DNA from: Pseudomonadota bacterium
GTDB taxonomy: Bacteria; Chloroflexota; UBA6077; JAJPHF01
Assembly (NCBI GenBank): GCA_021325365.1
Contig: JAJPHF010000148.1
Span: 1 to 29,154 of the forward strand
Reading direction: 5' to 3'
Length of the DNA: 29,154 nt
Both the position numbers and the translations under genes were made by a program. Shown piece by piece: positions 1-7,565 of this stretch. The notes under the pieces are model-generated. The model saw only the letters and a program-made list of their open reading frames with translations, ran no database searches and was not told where the DNA came from. Each line of letters begins with the position of its first letter. Within the stretch, counting starts at the first letter, position 1.

Positions 1-63
1 CCACACCCCCGGAAAGAGGAAGAGGAGGGGTAGGTGGGGGGACACCCCCCAGGCCCCCCGGCA

Positions 64-180
64 GGGTGTGGCGCGGAATACTGCGAGCGCCACTGCCCCG
101 GCACCCCCTGGGAGAGGGGGGAACGTCCCCCGGCCGGGTGTGGCGCGGAATACTGCGAGCGCCACTGCCCCGGCACCCCC
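64..180. repeat. Two 45-bp direct repeats containing a hairpin element
   Basis: Two identical 45-base copies lie at 64-108 and 136-180, 72 bases apart. Inside each is an inverted repeat with arms GTGGCGC and GCGCCAC around a 12-base loop, so each copy can fold as a small hairpin. The 31-base core recurs perfectly, in reverse orientation, at 16862-16892 upstream of pyrB. Bases 1-8 read CCACACCC, the complement of the element's start, so another partial copy may run off the window edge. No gene is seen in 1-185. The dispersed, palindromic, non-coding character fits a REP-like extragenic element; its family is not known to me. Confidence 0.8.
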
Positions 181-185
181 GTTGG

Positions 186-764
186 TTAGTGGGCGAGGGC
201 GGCTTGGATGGCGGCACGGCGGGCGGCGTAGGCGGCGTCGTCGAGGACGGGGGTCATGCCTTCGAGGGGGATGGGCTGGTCGAGCTCGACCCAGGACTTG
301 CACCCGAGGTAGCTGGGCAGGACGGGGACCTCGTGGGCCTCGGGGAGCCGGTAGACGCGGAGAAGGAGCACGTAGAGCGGCTTCTTGGGCCGCCAGCGCA
401 GGCGCTCCTCGGCATAGCTGGTCGTCCAGATGAAGTGGGGCGCTAGCGCCTCGACCGTCGCGGCCTCGAGCGTCTCGTAGACGTCGGTGACCTCCGCCCA
501 GTGGTCGAGCCGGACCGTGCCGGCGGGCGGCGGCGCGGCGAGCACGGCGTCGAGGGCCGCGCGGTAGGGCGGCTGGAGCAGGTCGGCGCGCTGGTGCTCG
601 TAGGTCGGGTAGAGCAAGAACCGCGGCTGCTCGACGCGGAACTCGCGGCCCTCCTCGCGGATGCCACCCTTGCGCACGAGGACGATCTGCCGGCCCTCGG
701 CCAGGGCGCGGCACGTCACCGCCCACTCTTTGAACGCGACCCGCGTGGCAACCGCTGTCTGCAT
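186..764 (-). CDS. DUF1802 family protein
   Basis: The 192-residue product begins MQTAVATRVAFKEWAVTCRA and contains the features I associate with DUF1802: an early FKEWA segment, VLVRKGGIREEG near residue 35 and FLLYPTYEHQ near residue 50. No catalytic function is established for the family. The start at 764 is chosen over an in-frame ATG at 803 because GGGGAG lies 7 bases upstream of 764, and because a promoter on the same strand (802-831) would begin transcription near 795, inside the longer version. The gene stands alone, diverging from the large secreted protein to its right. It has no signal peptide or membrane segment, so it is probably cytoplasmic. Confidence 0.75.
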   Translation of the reverse strand: MQTAVATRVAFKEWAVTCRALAEGRQIVLVRKGGIREEGREFRVEQPRFLLYPTYEHQRADLLQPPYRAALDAVLAAPPPAGTVRLDHWAEVTDVYETLEAATVEALAPHFIWTTSYAEERLRWRPKKPLYVLLLRVYRLPEAHEVPVLPSYLGCKSWVELDQPIPLEGMTPVLDDAAYAARRAAIQAALAH

Positions 765-1096
765 CGTCACTCTCCCCGTGGACGCGCTCCACGACTGTTT
801 CATTGTCCCGAAGGCGCTCAGGGGCTGTCAAGCGAGTCGGCGGGCCGGCGACCGTGACGCCACGGTGATGGCGGACCGGGCGCCTGTGATGAGGCTGTGT
901 AGGCGCCCCCGATAGGCTGATCGCCGCAGGAGGCTCCAAGGGGCCGGTCACCGCGGCCGGGCGGCGCTTCTCCGCGGGGAGCGCCGCCCGGCCCGGCAAT
1001 GGCGGCCGGTCGCGCTGGCGTATCGCGGGACGGCCCGCGAGCGCGGCCGGAGCGCCCGGAGCAGATGGGCCGCAGCTTTGGGAAGCCGGGGGATTG
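765..1096. other. Divergent intergenic region with a strong hairpin
   Basis: No gene is supported in this interval. It holds the leftward promoter at 802-831 and, at 956-992, a perfect 13-bp inverted repeat (arms 956-968 and 980-992, GCCGGGCGGCGCT and its complement, 11-base loop). The hairpin has no T-run and lies about 100 bases upstream of the DUF11 gene, so it may be part of that gene's mRNA leader. No recognised riboswitch consensus was seen, and no clear promoter for the rightward gene could be assigned. Confidence 0.5.
802..831 (-). promoter_or_regulatory. Promoter of the DUF1802 gene
   Basis: On the minus strand a perfect TTGACA (831-826) is followed after 18 bases by GACAAT (807-802). 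Transcription would start near 795, leaving about 30 bases of untranslated leader before the ATG at 764. This is the best consensus -35 box in the window. Confidence 0.6.
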
Positions 1097-3625
1097 ATGA
1101 GGATGAGGGACGGTAGCGGGTGGCATCGCGCAACGTGCCAACTGCTCGCCACGGTGGCGAGCCTGGGGATCCTGCTGGCCGCGCCGCTGGCGGGGCTGAC
1201 CGCGCTAGCCCCGCCGGGGAGCGCGCTGGCCGCCAGCGAGGCGGTGGCGGTACCGGAGGGGCTGGCGGCGGACGCTGGGCTGGGGCGGGTGATCGCGGGG
1301 CGCGGGGCCGAGAGCGTACTCGACCAGGCGAGCGCCGACATGTCGCTCACGAAGACGGCGCCAGCGACGGTTACCGTGGGCAGCAACCTGGTGTACACGC
1401 TGACGGTCAGCAACGCCGGGCCGTCGGCGGCGACGAACGTGACGGTGACAGACGTGCTGCTGACGGGGCTGACGTTCGTGTCGGCCACGTCCACGCAGGG
1501 GCCGTGCAACCTGGCGGGCCAGCTTCTGACGTGTTCGGTCGGGGCGATGGCCGTGGGCGCGACGAACACGATCACGATCACGACGACGCCGCAAGCATCG
1601 CTCGCGGGCTTCACGGTCACGAACTCGGCCACGGTCTCGGCGACCGAGCCGGACCCGAACCCCAGCAACAACGTTGGCTTCGCGACGACGGTGATCCAGG
1701 GGACGGGGACGGCGACGCCCACGGCGCAGCCGACGACGCCGGCGGACGTGGCGCTCACGAAGACCGCGCCCGCCACGGCGACGGTGGGCAGCACCTTCAC
1801 GTACACGCTGACCGTCAGCAACGCCGGGCCGGGCGCGGCGACGAGCGTGACGGCGACCGACCTGTTGCTGACAGGGCTGACATTCGTGTCGGCCACGTCG
1901 ACGCAGGGCAGCTGCACGGCCAACGGCCAGCTCGTGACGTGCGCCATCGGCGTGATGAACGCCGGGGCGTCGGCGACGATCCAGATCGTCGTCACGCCGC
2001 AGGCGTCGCTGGCGGGCGCGACGGTGACCAACACCGCGACGGTGACGGCCGCCCAGCCGGACCCGAACCCCGCGAACAACACCGGCTCGGCGACGACGGT
2101 GATCCAGGGGCCGGGGACGGCGACGCCGACCAGCGTGCCGACCACGGCGGCCGACATGGCGCTGACCAAGACCGGGTCGCCCAACCCGGTGGGCGTGGGC
2201 AGCAACCTCACGTATACGTACTCGATCATCAACAACGGGCCAGGCGTGGCGACTGGCGTGGTGATGAGCGACTTCGTGCAGAGCGGGCTGACGTTCGTGA
2301 GCGCGACAGCGACGCAGGGCACCTGCGCGCTGACGAACAGCGTGCTTAGCTGCACCATCGGGACGATGAACCCGGGGGCGGTGGTGACCGTCACCAACAT
2401 CGTGCAGCCGCAGGCGTCGCTGGCGGGCGCGATCATCACCAACACGGCGAGCGTGGCGGCGCAGCAGCCGGACCCGAATCCGGCCAACAACTCCGCCACC
2501 ACCAGCGTGACGGTCGCCGGCACGGGCACGGCGATTCCGGCGACGCAGACGGCGATCGCGGCGACGCAGACGGCGACCGGCACGGGACCGGTCGTGCCGC
2601 CGGGCGTGAACCCGCCGCCTAGCTCGGGGCAGCCGGGCGTCCCCTGCACGACGGTGGTGGGCAGCGCCTGCACGGCGATGGGCACGGCGACGGGGACGTT
2701 CACGAAGCTCGCCGTGGGGATGACGTTCAACGTGACGGCGACGGGGCCGGCGAACACCGCGCCGCGTGGCGTGCCGGCGATCTTCATCCCGACGACCGCC
2801 GGGGTCGAAAGCTTCGGCTGCACGGCGGTGCCGGCCACGCCGCCGTTCAGCACCGTCTGCACTGGCAGCACGCGCGGGGACGTGCTGGCGAGCGCGAGCG
2901 TCACGGTGCGCTTCCCGCTGGTGGGTGGCGGCACGCAGGACGTGCTGGGGACGGTGACAGGCCAGGGCGGCGTCCCGGTGAACGTGCAGCAGGCGATCGC
3001 GTCGGTGGCGCCGAGCGGGCTGGCCGGGCTTCCCTGTGGCGACACGATCGGGCAGACGTGCCAGGCGGTGGGGCCGGTGCAGGGCCTGGGGGCCGTGACG
3101 GGGAGCATGACCTGGAACCTGACGGCGAACGTGCCCGCCGGGGTGGCCGCCGGCACGGTGCCGGTGGTGGTGTTCACGACGACGGTGGGGCTGGAGGGCT
3201 TCCCGTGCGCGGCCGTCGCGGCGGGCGCCCCGACCGTGGCCTGCGCCGTGACCACGGTGGGCGACGCGCTTCTAGGGTCGAACGTGACCGTGGTGTTCGC
3301 GCCGGGGGTCACGGTGGTCGGCACCGTGCAGGGCCCCGGCCCGGTGGCGCTGCAAGCGCTGGCGAGCGCGCCGCCGCCGCTGCTGCCGCCGCCCCCGCCG
3401 CTGCCGCCACCCCCGCCGCCATTCGTCAGCGCGCCGCCGCTGCTGCCGCCGCCACCCCAGCCGCCGGGCGGGCTGCAGGTGCCGCCGGGCGCCCTCGCGC
3501 TGCAGCCCTCGCGGCCCGGCGTCCCCATCGTGCCCGAGGCGGACAGCGTGCTGCTGCTCGCGGGCGGCCTCGCCGCGGTCGGCGCGCTGGCCGCCTGGCG
3601 GCAGCGGCGCGGGGCCGGCCGCTAA
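1097..3625 (+). CDS. Secreted DUF11-repeat surface protein with PEP-CTERM-like tail
   Basis: The 842-residue product starts with a basic N-terminus and a hydrophobic signal peptide probably cut after GSALA. Three tandem DUF11 (Ig-like, surface) domains follow, beginning near residues 80, 216 and 352; each opens with AD(M/V)(S/A)LTKT and ends with PDPNPxNN. They are exactly 408 bp apart, indicating unit duplication. Two related Cys-containing modules of about 110 residues come next (near 510-640 and 645-755), then a hinge of almost pure proline. The C-terminus reads VPEADSVLLLAGGLAAVGAL followed by AAWRQRRGAGR: a PEP-like motif, a membrane helix and a basic tail, as in exosortase-processed proteins. 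The protein is therefore probably exported and anchored at the surface. TTG at 1094 and ATG at 1103 are alternative starts. Confidence 0.85.
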   Translation: MRMRDGSGWHRATCQLLATVASLGILLAAPLAGLTALAPPGSALAASEAVAVPEGLAADAGLGRVIAGRGAESVLDQASADMSLTKTAPATVTVGSNLVYTLTVSNAGPSAATNVTVTDVLLTGLTFVSATSTQGPCNLAGQLLTCSVGAMAVGATNTITITTTPQASLAGFTVTNSATVSATEPDPNPSNNVGFATTVIQGTGTATPTAQPTTPADVALTKTAPATATVGSTFTYTLTVSNAGPGAATSVTATDLLLTGLTFVSATSTQGSCTANGQLVTCAIGVMNAGASATIQIVVTPQASLAGATVTNTATVTAAQPDPNPANNTGSATTVIQGPGTATPTSVPTTAADMALTKTGSPNPVGVGSNLTYTYSIINNGPGVATGVVMSDFVQSGLTFVSATATQGTCALTNSVLSCTIGTMNPGAVVTVTNIVQPQASLAGAIITNTASVAAQQPDPNPANNSATTSVTVAGTGTAIPATQTAIAATQTATGTGPVVPPGVNPPPSSGQPGVPCTTVVGSACTAMGTATGTFTKLAVGMTFNVTATGPANTAPRGVPAIFIPTTAGVESFGCTAVPATPPFSTVCTGSTRGDVLASASVTVRFPLVGGGTQDVLGTVTGQGGVPVNVQQAIASVAPSGLAGLPCGDTIGQTCQAVGPVQGLGAVTGSMTWNLTANVPAGVAAGTVPVVVFTTTVGLEGFPCAAVAAGAPTVACAVTTVGDALLGSNVTVVFAPGVTVVGTVQGPGPVALQALASAPPPLLPPPPPLPPPPPPFVSAPPLLPPPPQPPGGLQVPPGALALQPSRPGVPIVPEADSVLLLAGGLAAVGALAAWRQRRGAGR

Positions 3626-3646
3626 CCGTCGCGGTCCTGGCGACGG
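3626..3646 (+). terminator. Hairpin directly after the DUF11 gene
   Basis: CCGTCGC (3626-3632) and GCGACGG (3640-3646) form a perfect 7-bp stem with a 7-base loop, beginning at the first base after the stop codon. There is no T-run, so intrinsic termination would be weak; the hairpin may instead stabilise the mRNA 3' end. Confidence 0.35.
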
Positions 3647-3752
3647 ACGCGGCCCGAGCCGGTGTGGCGGCGCGCCGTACTGGCGCTGCCACGCTGTGCC
3701 GGCGAACCAGGCCGGGGAGCCCTCGTGGGGGAGTCGCGGGGGCTCTCCGGTT

Positions 3753-3781
3753 TCGGCGCCGGGGCCTTGGCTGGTACGATT
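3753..3781 (+). promoter_or_regulatory. Candidate promoter of the hydrolase gene
   Basis: An extended -10 (TGGTACGAT, with TACGAT at 3776-3781) lies about 25 bases upstream of the ATG at 3807. The best -35 at a 17-base distance is a weak TTCGGC (3753-3758). The similar TGGTACGCT in the pyr promoter supports the assignment. Confidence 0.35.
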
Positions 3782-3806
3782 CCGGCGGAGCCAGGTCGGG
3801 CCGGGG

Positions 3807-4922
3807 ATGGTTGTGGTGGAGCGCGCGGGGGGCTGGTCGCGCGGAGCGCGGGCGCTGGTCGGGCTGGCCCTGCTGGTGGCGCTCGGCGGTTGGGGGCTGG
3901 GCAGTGTCCACGCCGAGCCCGGCTGTCCAGCGGACGCGGGGGCCAGCGGCGCGCGGTACGTGGTGTGGGTGCCGGGGCTCCTCAGCTCGAGCCTCACGGG
4001 ACTGGAGCCGGGCACGCTGGACCCGGGCAACCACGAGGTGCGCGACCAGTTCGCGGGCGTCCGCGAGGCGCTGGCCGCAGGAGTGGGACCCGGGGCGCGG
4101 TTCATTTACTTCAGCTATGGCGTTCCTCGCCTGGCGCGCGCCGGCGAGGCGCCCGAGCGGGCCTGGCTGGGCGACACGTACTTCGACGAGCACGAGCCGC
4201 GCTACTGGCCACAGGACACGAGCAGCTACCCGCTGGCGGCGCACGTCGCCGCGCTCGACTGGCTGGTGCGCGGCCTTGAGGGCTGTGACCCGGCGGCCAC
4301 GATCGACGTGATCGGGTACAGCCTGGGCGGAGTCGTGGCGCTGGCCTGGGCGGCGACGGCGGACGCCGGGGGGGACGGGCCGCTCGCCGCCGTCCACCGC
4401 GTGATCGTGGTGGACAGCCCGGTAGGGGGCGTCAATCCGGCGATCCTGAGCGCCGCGGCGGCGGCCGCGCCGCCCGAGGTGGCGGCCGCGTTTGGGACGG
4501 GCGCGGTGGTGGGCGACCTGCTGCCCGACGGCGCGGTGATCCGCGGGCTGCCGGCGGCCACGCGCCGGGTGGACGTGGCGAGCGTGGAGAACAGTCGGGA
4601 CTATCTGGTGAACGGGGCACCGCTGCCGGCGTGGGCGGGCGTCGGGCCGGACGGGTGGCTGGCGCGCGGCGCGGCCGTGACCTTCCTGCCGCCCGAGCGC
4701 TCGCCGGCGGCCTACTACGCCGACATGGGCACGGGGACGCCGATCGGCACGACGCTCTGGGACTATGTGATCGGCATTCACGGCGCGGTGCTGACCGACG
4801 CGGGGGCGCTCCAGCGGTTGGTGGAGCTGCTGCAGAGCGACGGTCCGCTGTGGCGCGCGCGCGAGGCCCCCGCTGGCACTAGCTTGTGGCCCGCGGCGAC
4901 CACTGACGCAGGTAGCTCGTGA
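3807..4922 (+). CDS. Secreted alpha/beta hydrolase (lipase/esterase-like)
   Basis: The 371-residue product has an N-terminal signal peptide (ALVGLALLVALGGWGLGSVH, cut probably after HA near residue 36). The mature part has the features of an alpha/beta hydrolase: an early strand VVWVPGLLSS, the nucleophile elbow GYSLGG with Ser172, a VVDSPVGG strand, and a late His325 in GIHGAV that could complete the triad; the acid residue is not certain. It is expected to act outside the membrane on an ester or lipid; the substrate cannot be told. An in-frame ATG at 3696 would add 37 residues ahead of the signal peptide and lie upstream of the candidate promoter, so 3807 is preferred. It has no evident operon partner. 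Confidence 0.75.
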   Translation: MVVVERAGGWSRGARALVGLALLVALGGWGLGSVHAEPGCPADAGASGARYVVWVPGLLSSSLTGLEPGTLDPGNHEVRDQFAGVREALAAGVGPGARFIYFSYGVPRLARAGEAPERAWLGDTYFDEHEPRYWPQDTSSYPLAAHVAALDWLVRGLEGCDPAATIDVIGYSLGGVVALAWAATADAGGDGPLAAVHRVIVVDSPVGGVNPAILSAAAAAAPPEVAAAFGTGAVVGDLLPDGAVIRGLPAATRRVDVASVENSRDYLVNGAPLPAWAGVGPDGWLARGAAVTFLPPERSPAAYYADMGTGTPIGTTLWDYVIGIHGAVLTDAGALQRLVELLQSDGPLWRAREAPAGTSLWPAATTDAGSS

Positions 4923-5040
4923 TGCACGGTGGTGCCCGGTCCGGCTCTCCGCCCCGGTCGCGCTCGGCATACGCGTAGGCGGCCGCGCATGTTGTTACCA
5001 TTTCGCCGTATACTGATCGCCAAAAAGTGGGGGAGGGGCC

Positions 5041-5880
5041 GTGCGCGGGTTGTGGCGGTATCTCGGGGGGGCGATACTCGTCATTGGGCTGGCTGGCGGG
5101 GCGGTGGCGGCGGACGTGCTCGCGCATCCGGATGGGTGCCATCGGTGGCACAGCTGTCCGCCCGACGACGGCAGCTACGTCTGCGGCGATCTGGGGCACT
5201 GCAGCGAGTGCGCGAACAATCAGTATTGCCTGGCTGGGCGTCCGCGCGGGGCGGGCGGCGCGGCGACGCGGACGCCGCGGCCGACGCGGACGCCGGCGCC
5301 CACCCACACGCCGCGGCCGACGCGGACGCCGGAGCCGCCGCGGGCCGGGCGCGCCGGAGGCGGCGGCGACGCGACAGGGGCGCGGGCAGGTAGCGGCGGG
5401 GTTGACGTGGGGCGGCGGGGCCTCGACGCGGGGCGCGGGGCGCCGCTGGATGAGGGAGACGCCGGGGATATGCTGGACGACGCGCGCGGTAGCGCGGCGC
5501 TGGCGGGCACCGGGGCGCCACTCGGGGCGGCGCCCGCACGGGACGGCGCGGCGCCCAGCCGCGTGGCCGCGAGCGGCGATGCGCCGGGGGCGCGGGTCGT
5601 GGCCGAATACGCCGGCGTGCGCGTGCTGGGGCCACTGCGGTGGGCGACCGAGAGCGACCAGCCCGCCGTGGTTGGCGCGGTTCACAATAGCAGCGGGCAG
5701 GCGCGAACGATGGTGTTAACGCTCATTCTGCTGGACGCCGAGGGCGCACGACTCGGCTCGGTCGCGGCTGTGCTGTGGGACCTGGCGCCGGGCGAGCATC
5801 GTCCCTTCGCCCAGGCTGTGCCGCCGCTACCGGCCCCGGCCAGCGACGTGAGCGCGCGACTCGAGCCGTTGGTGCCCTAG
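5041..5880 (+). CDS. Secreted Cys-rich/FxLYD-like protein
   Basis: A GTG start preceded by GGGAGGGG gives 279 residues. Residues 1-24 form a signal peptide ending AVAA. Residues 29-63 hold six cysteines (33, 39, 48, 54, 57, 63) and several histidines in a compact module of the type HxxxCHRWHSCP...YVCGD...CxxC...YC, suited to metal binding or disulfides. A TPRPTRTPAP-type linker (about 76-100) leads through a Gly/Ala-rich, poorly conserved stretch to a C-terminal beta domain (about 190-279) that resembles FxLYD domains (PAVVGAVHNSSGQ, VLTLILLD, LAPGEHRPF). The function is unknown. A TATACT box lies at 5009-5014, without a convincing -35. The stop codon abuts the next gene's ATG. Confidence 0.7.
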   Translation: MRGLWRYLGGAILVIGLAGGAVAADVLAHPDGCHRWHSCPPDDGSYVCGDLGHCSECANNQYCLAGRPRGAGGAATRTPRPTRTPAPTHTPRPTRTPEPPRAGRAGGGGDATGARAGSGGVDVGRRGLDAGRGAPLDEGDAGDMLDDARGSAALAGTGAPLGAAPARDGAAPSRVAASGDAPGARVVAEYAGVRVLGPLRWATESDQPAVVGAVHNSSGQARTMVLTLILLDAEGARLGSVAAVLWDLAPGEHRPFAQAVPPLPAPASDVSARLEPLVP

Positions 5881-6396
5881 ATGTCTGCCATCCTCGACAT
5901 ACTCCGCCAGCTCGCGGCGCCCGGCGACGCCGAGGCGGCGTGGGCACGGCTGGCGCCGGCGCTGGTGGGGCTGTCGCTGGACGACGTGGAGGCGCTAGAC
6001 TACCGGATCGCGCTGGGCGAGGGCGACGGGTCGGGCGGGGTGCCGTCGCTGAAGCGGCGGGTGGTGGAATACTTGCAACAGCGCAAGCTGGCGGCGTTCG
6101 TCTACGAGTGCTTCGATCCGTTCGTCAACCCCTGGGCGCTGGAAGCGCGGATGAAGGCGCTGTTCTGGCGGATCGAGTACGCGCGGTCGCTGTCGGAGCA
6201 GCTGGAAGAGATCGCCGAGGCGCACAAGCACGACGTGGAGGTGCCCTGGACGGTGAAGGGCAACCTGTTCGGGATGGCGAACTCGGCGCTGCTGGCGGCG
6301 AATCTGGGCGGCTGGGACGACACCGTGTCGGGCTATGGGCAGGGGGAGCCACCCCCGGCGCGGGACTTCCGGCCGCGCGTCGCACCCCGCGCGTGA
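5881..6396 (+). CDS. Unrecognised 171-residue protein
   Basis: The ATG follows the previous stop codon with no gap and no good Shine-Dalgarno, so translation is probably coupled to the upstream secreted protein. The product is soluble, with no signal peptide or membrane helix, and mostly helical: it has an LDDVEALDYRIALGEGDG segment and a central charged region (RIEYARSLSEQLEEIAEAHK). I recognise no family or catalytic motif. Codon use matches its neighbours and the frame is fully open, supporting a real gene. Confidence 0.65.
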   Translation: MSAILDILRQLAAPGDAEAAWARLAPALVGLSLDDVEALDYRIALGEGDGSGGVPSLKRRVVEYLQQRKLAAFVYECFDPFVNPWALEARMKALFWRIEYARSLSEQLEEIAEAHKHDVEVPWTVKGNLFGMANSALLAANLGGWDDTVSGYGQGEPPPARDFRPRVAPRA

Positions 6397-6424
6397 GCGG
6401 CCGGCGGCCGGCCTGCCGGCCGCT
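6396..6424. terminator. Symmetrical hairpin between convergent stop codons
   Basis: AGCGGCCGGC (6396-6405) and GCCGGCCGCT (6415-6424) form a perfect 10-bp stem with a 9-base loop. It fills the whole gap between the stop of the rightward gene (6394-6396) and that of the leftward gene (6425-6427). It could block transcription from both sides, though neither side has a long T-run. Confidence 0.5.
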
Positions 6425-6595
6425 CTAACGGCGGCGGTCCATGGCGAGGGCCACGCCCAGGCTGAGCAAGGTAATACCGGCCACCAGCGGGAATACCCAC
6501 GCGGGCAGGGGGTTGGGCTGGATCTGCGAGGCGGCGAGCAAGACGGCCGCGATGGCACCGCCCAACAGCCGCCAGACTTCCCAGAAGCGGCTCAT
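6425..6595 (-). CDS. Small two-helix membrane protein
   Basis: The 56-residue product starts MSRFWEVWRLLGGAIAAVLL and has two hydrophobic segments (about 10-22 and 34-51) separated by a short polar loop (SQIQPNPLP), ending in a basic DRRR. This suggests a hairpin in the membrane with both ends in the cytoplasm. GGAGA lies about 5 bases upstream of the ATG. The same frame stays open far upstream, but only across repeat sequence, so the short version is preferred. No family is recognised. Confidence 0.6.
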   Translation of the reverse strand: MSRFWEVWRLLGGAIAAVLLAASQIQPNPLPAWVFPLVAGITLLSLGVALAMDRRR

Positions 6596-6631
6596 GGTGT
6601 CTCCGAGTCGGTCAACCGGCGTAGGGGCCGC

Positions 6632-6779
6632 GCCCTCACCCCGGCCCTCTCCCAGGGGGAGAGGGGGAGGGACGGACCTCACCCCCCTGCCCCCCTCTCC
6701 CGCAGGAGAGGGGGAGGACGGACCAGGCGTAAGCGGGGCCAAGTTACCGAGCCCCCTCGGCCGCAGGAGAGGGGGAGGA
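6632..6779. repeat. Cluster of palindromic GC-rich repeats
   Basis: Three copies of a palindromic repeat lie in tandem, roughly 6632-6670, 6674-6717 and 6747-6779. Each has the form CCCTCACCCC...CCCTCTCCC facing GGGAGAGGGGGAGG. The first two are full copies; the third lacks the CCCTCACC end. They occupy the region between the small membrane protein and the unknown gene at 6960, where no gene is supported (6596-6959). The same family is seen at 7442-7520, 20022-20169 and 24091-24198. Confidence 0.8.
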
Positions 6780-6959
6780 TAATGGCGCTCGCCCCGGCCG
6801 TGGCTTAGGGGGCGCGGGAGCGCAGCCGGATCGCCACCGGGCTCCGTATCGCTTGTCCCCTCTGCTGATGGATGCATGCTCAGTGTACCCGGTCGGTGCG
6901 GGCTCCGATGGATGCCGAGGCTGGTATGCGGGCTGCACCAGGCGGGCTGGAGGTGTGCG

Positions 6960-7406
6960 ATGGCTGGACGGCAGACTACGACCGCGGAGCCGGGGGCGAA
7001 CGTGCGACCGCTGGCGCCGGTGCGGCGCTTCGACGTGTTCGCCGAGTACAAGCGGCTGGAAGCGGAGCAGCGGGGCGCGACGGCGGACGAGGCGCGCGGC
7101 TACGGCATCTGGGTGGCGAAAGTGGTGGCGGGGCGGCGCTTCGGGCGCTCGGCCGCGCCACCGGCGGTCGGGCACCGGCCGGGGGGCGAGGAGGCCGAGA
7201 AGGGGCGGCCCGCGGGGCCGGACTGGGGGCCGCACGAATTGAACGGCGAGCCGCAGACGGCGGCGACCTTCGAGCGGGAGATCGTCCGGCGCATGGGCAA
7301 GCCGTTCTACGAGCGGGTGTTCGCGCCGGCGGTGCGGCAGGCGTTCGAGAGCGGCGAGCGATACGAGCAGGTGCGCGACGCGATCCGGGCGGCATGGAAG
7401 CCGTAG
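6960..7406 (+). CDS. Unrecognised 148-residue protein
   Basis: The ATG at 6960 is preceded by GGAGG with a 6-base gap, a strong ribosome site, so it is preferred over an in-frame start at 6876. The product has a conserved-looking N-terminal part (RRFDVFAEYKRLEAEQRGAT then GYGIWVAKVVAGRRFGRS), a disordered Pro/Gly/Lys middle, and a helical C-terminal part (TFEREIVRRMGKPFYERVFA followed by AVRQAFESGERY). It has no signal peptide or membrane segment. I do not recognise a domain. The gene is flanked on both sides by palindromic repeat clusters. Confidence 0.6.
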   Translation: MAGRQTTTAEPGANVRPLAPVRRFDVFAEYKRLEAEQRGATADEARGYGIWVAKVVAGRRFGRSAAPPAVGHRPGGEEAEKGRPAGPDWGPHELNGEPQTAATFEREIVRRMGKPFYERVFAPAVRQAFESGERYEQVRDAIRAAWKP

Positions 7407-7441
7407 GCAGTCGGCGGCGAGCATGAGGAGAAGGACGGCCG

Positions 7442-7520
7442 CCCTCACCTCGACCTCTCCCAGCGGGAGAGGGGGTAGGACGCCCTCACCCCGACCCTCT
7501 CCCAGGGGGAGAAGGAGCAG
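7442..7520. repeat. Two palindromic repeats between convergent genes
   Basis: Two copies of the CCCTCACC...CCTCTCCC/GGGAGAGGGGG palindrome (about 7442-7476 and 7482-7520) lie between the rightward gene ending at 7406 and the leftward gene ending at 7566. Folded as RNA they could serve as a two-way transcription barrier. Confidence 0.75.
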
Positions 7521-7565
7521 GACGCGGGGCGGCAGGCGGATTGTCAGGTGGGGCCAGGCGGATTG

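Noticed and set aside
64..180. Possible CRISPR array in the repeats at the left edge.
   Set aside because: Only two copies, spaced 27 bases with related flanks, and a third inverted copy lies 16.8 kb away; this is a dispersed element.
920..1093. Possible cyclic-di-GMP or other riboswitch upstream of the DUF11 gene.
   Set aside because: The conserved loop sequences of the classes I know are not present; only a simple hairpin can be supported.
3426..4970. Long minus-strand frame opposite the DUF11 and hydrolase genes.
   Set aside because: Arg/Pro/Ala-rich composition typical of antisense frames in GC-rich DNA, with no motif or ribosome site.
6425..7051. A 208-codon minus-strand frame including the small membrane protein.
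   Set aside because: The extra 150 codons cross palindromic repeats and the opposite strand of another gene; only the last 56 codons look like protein.
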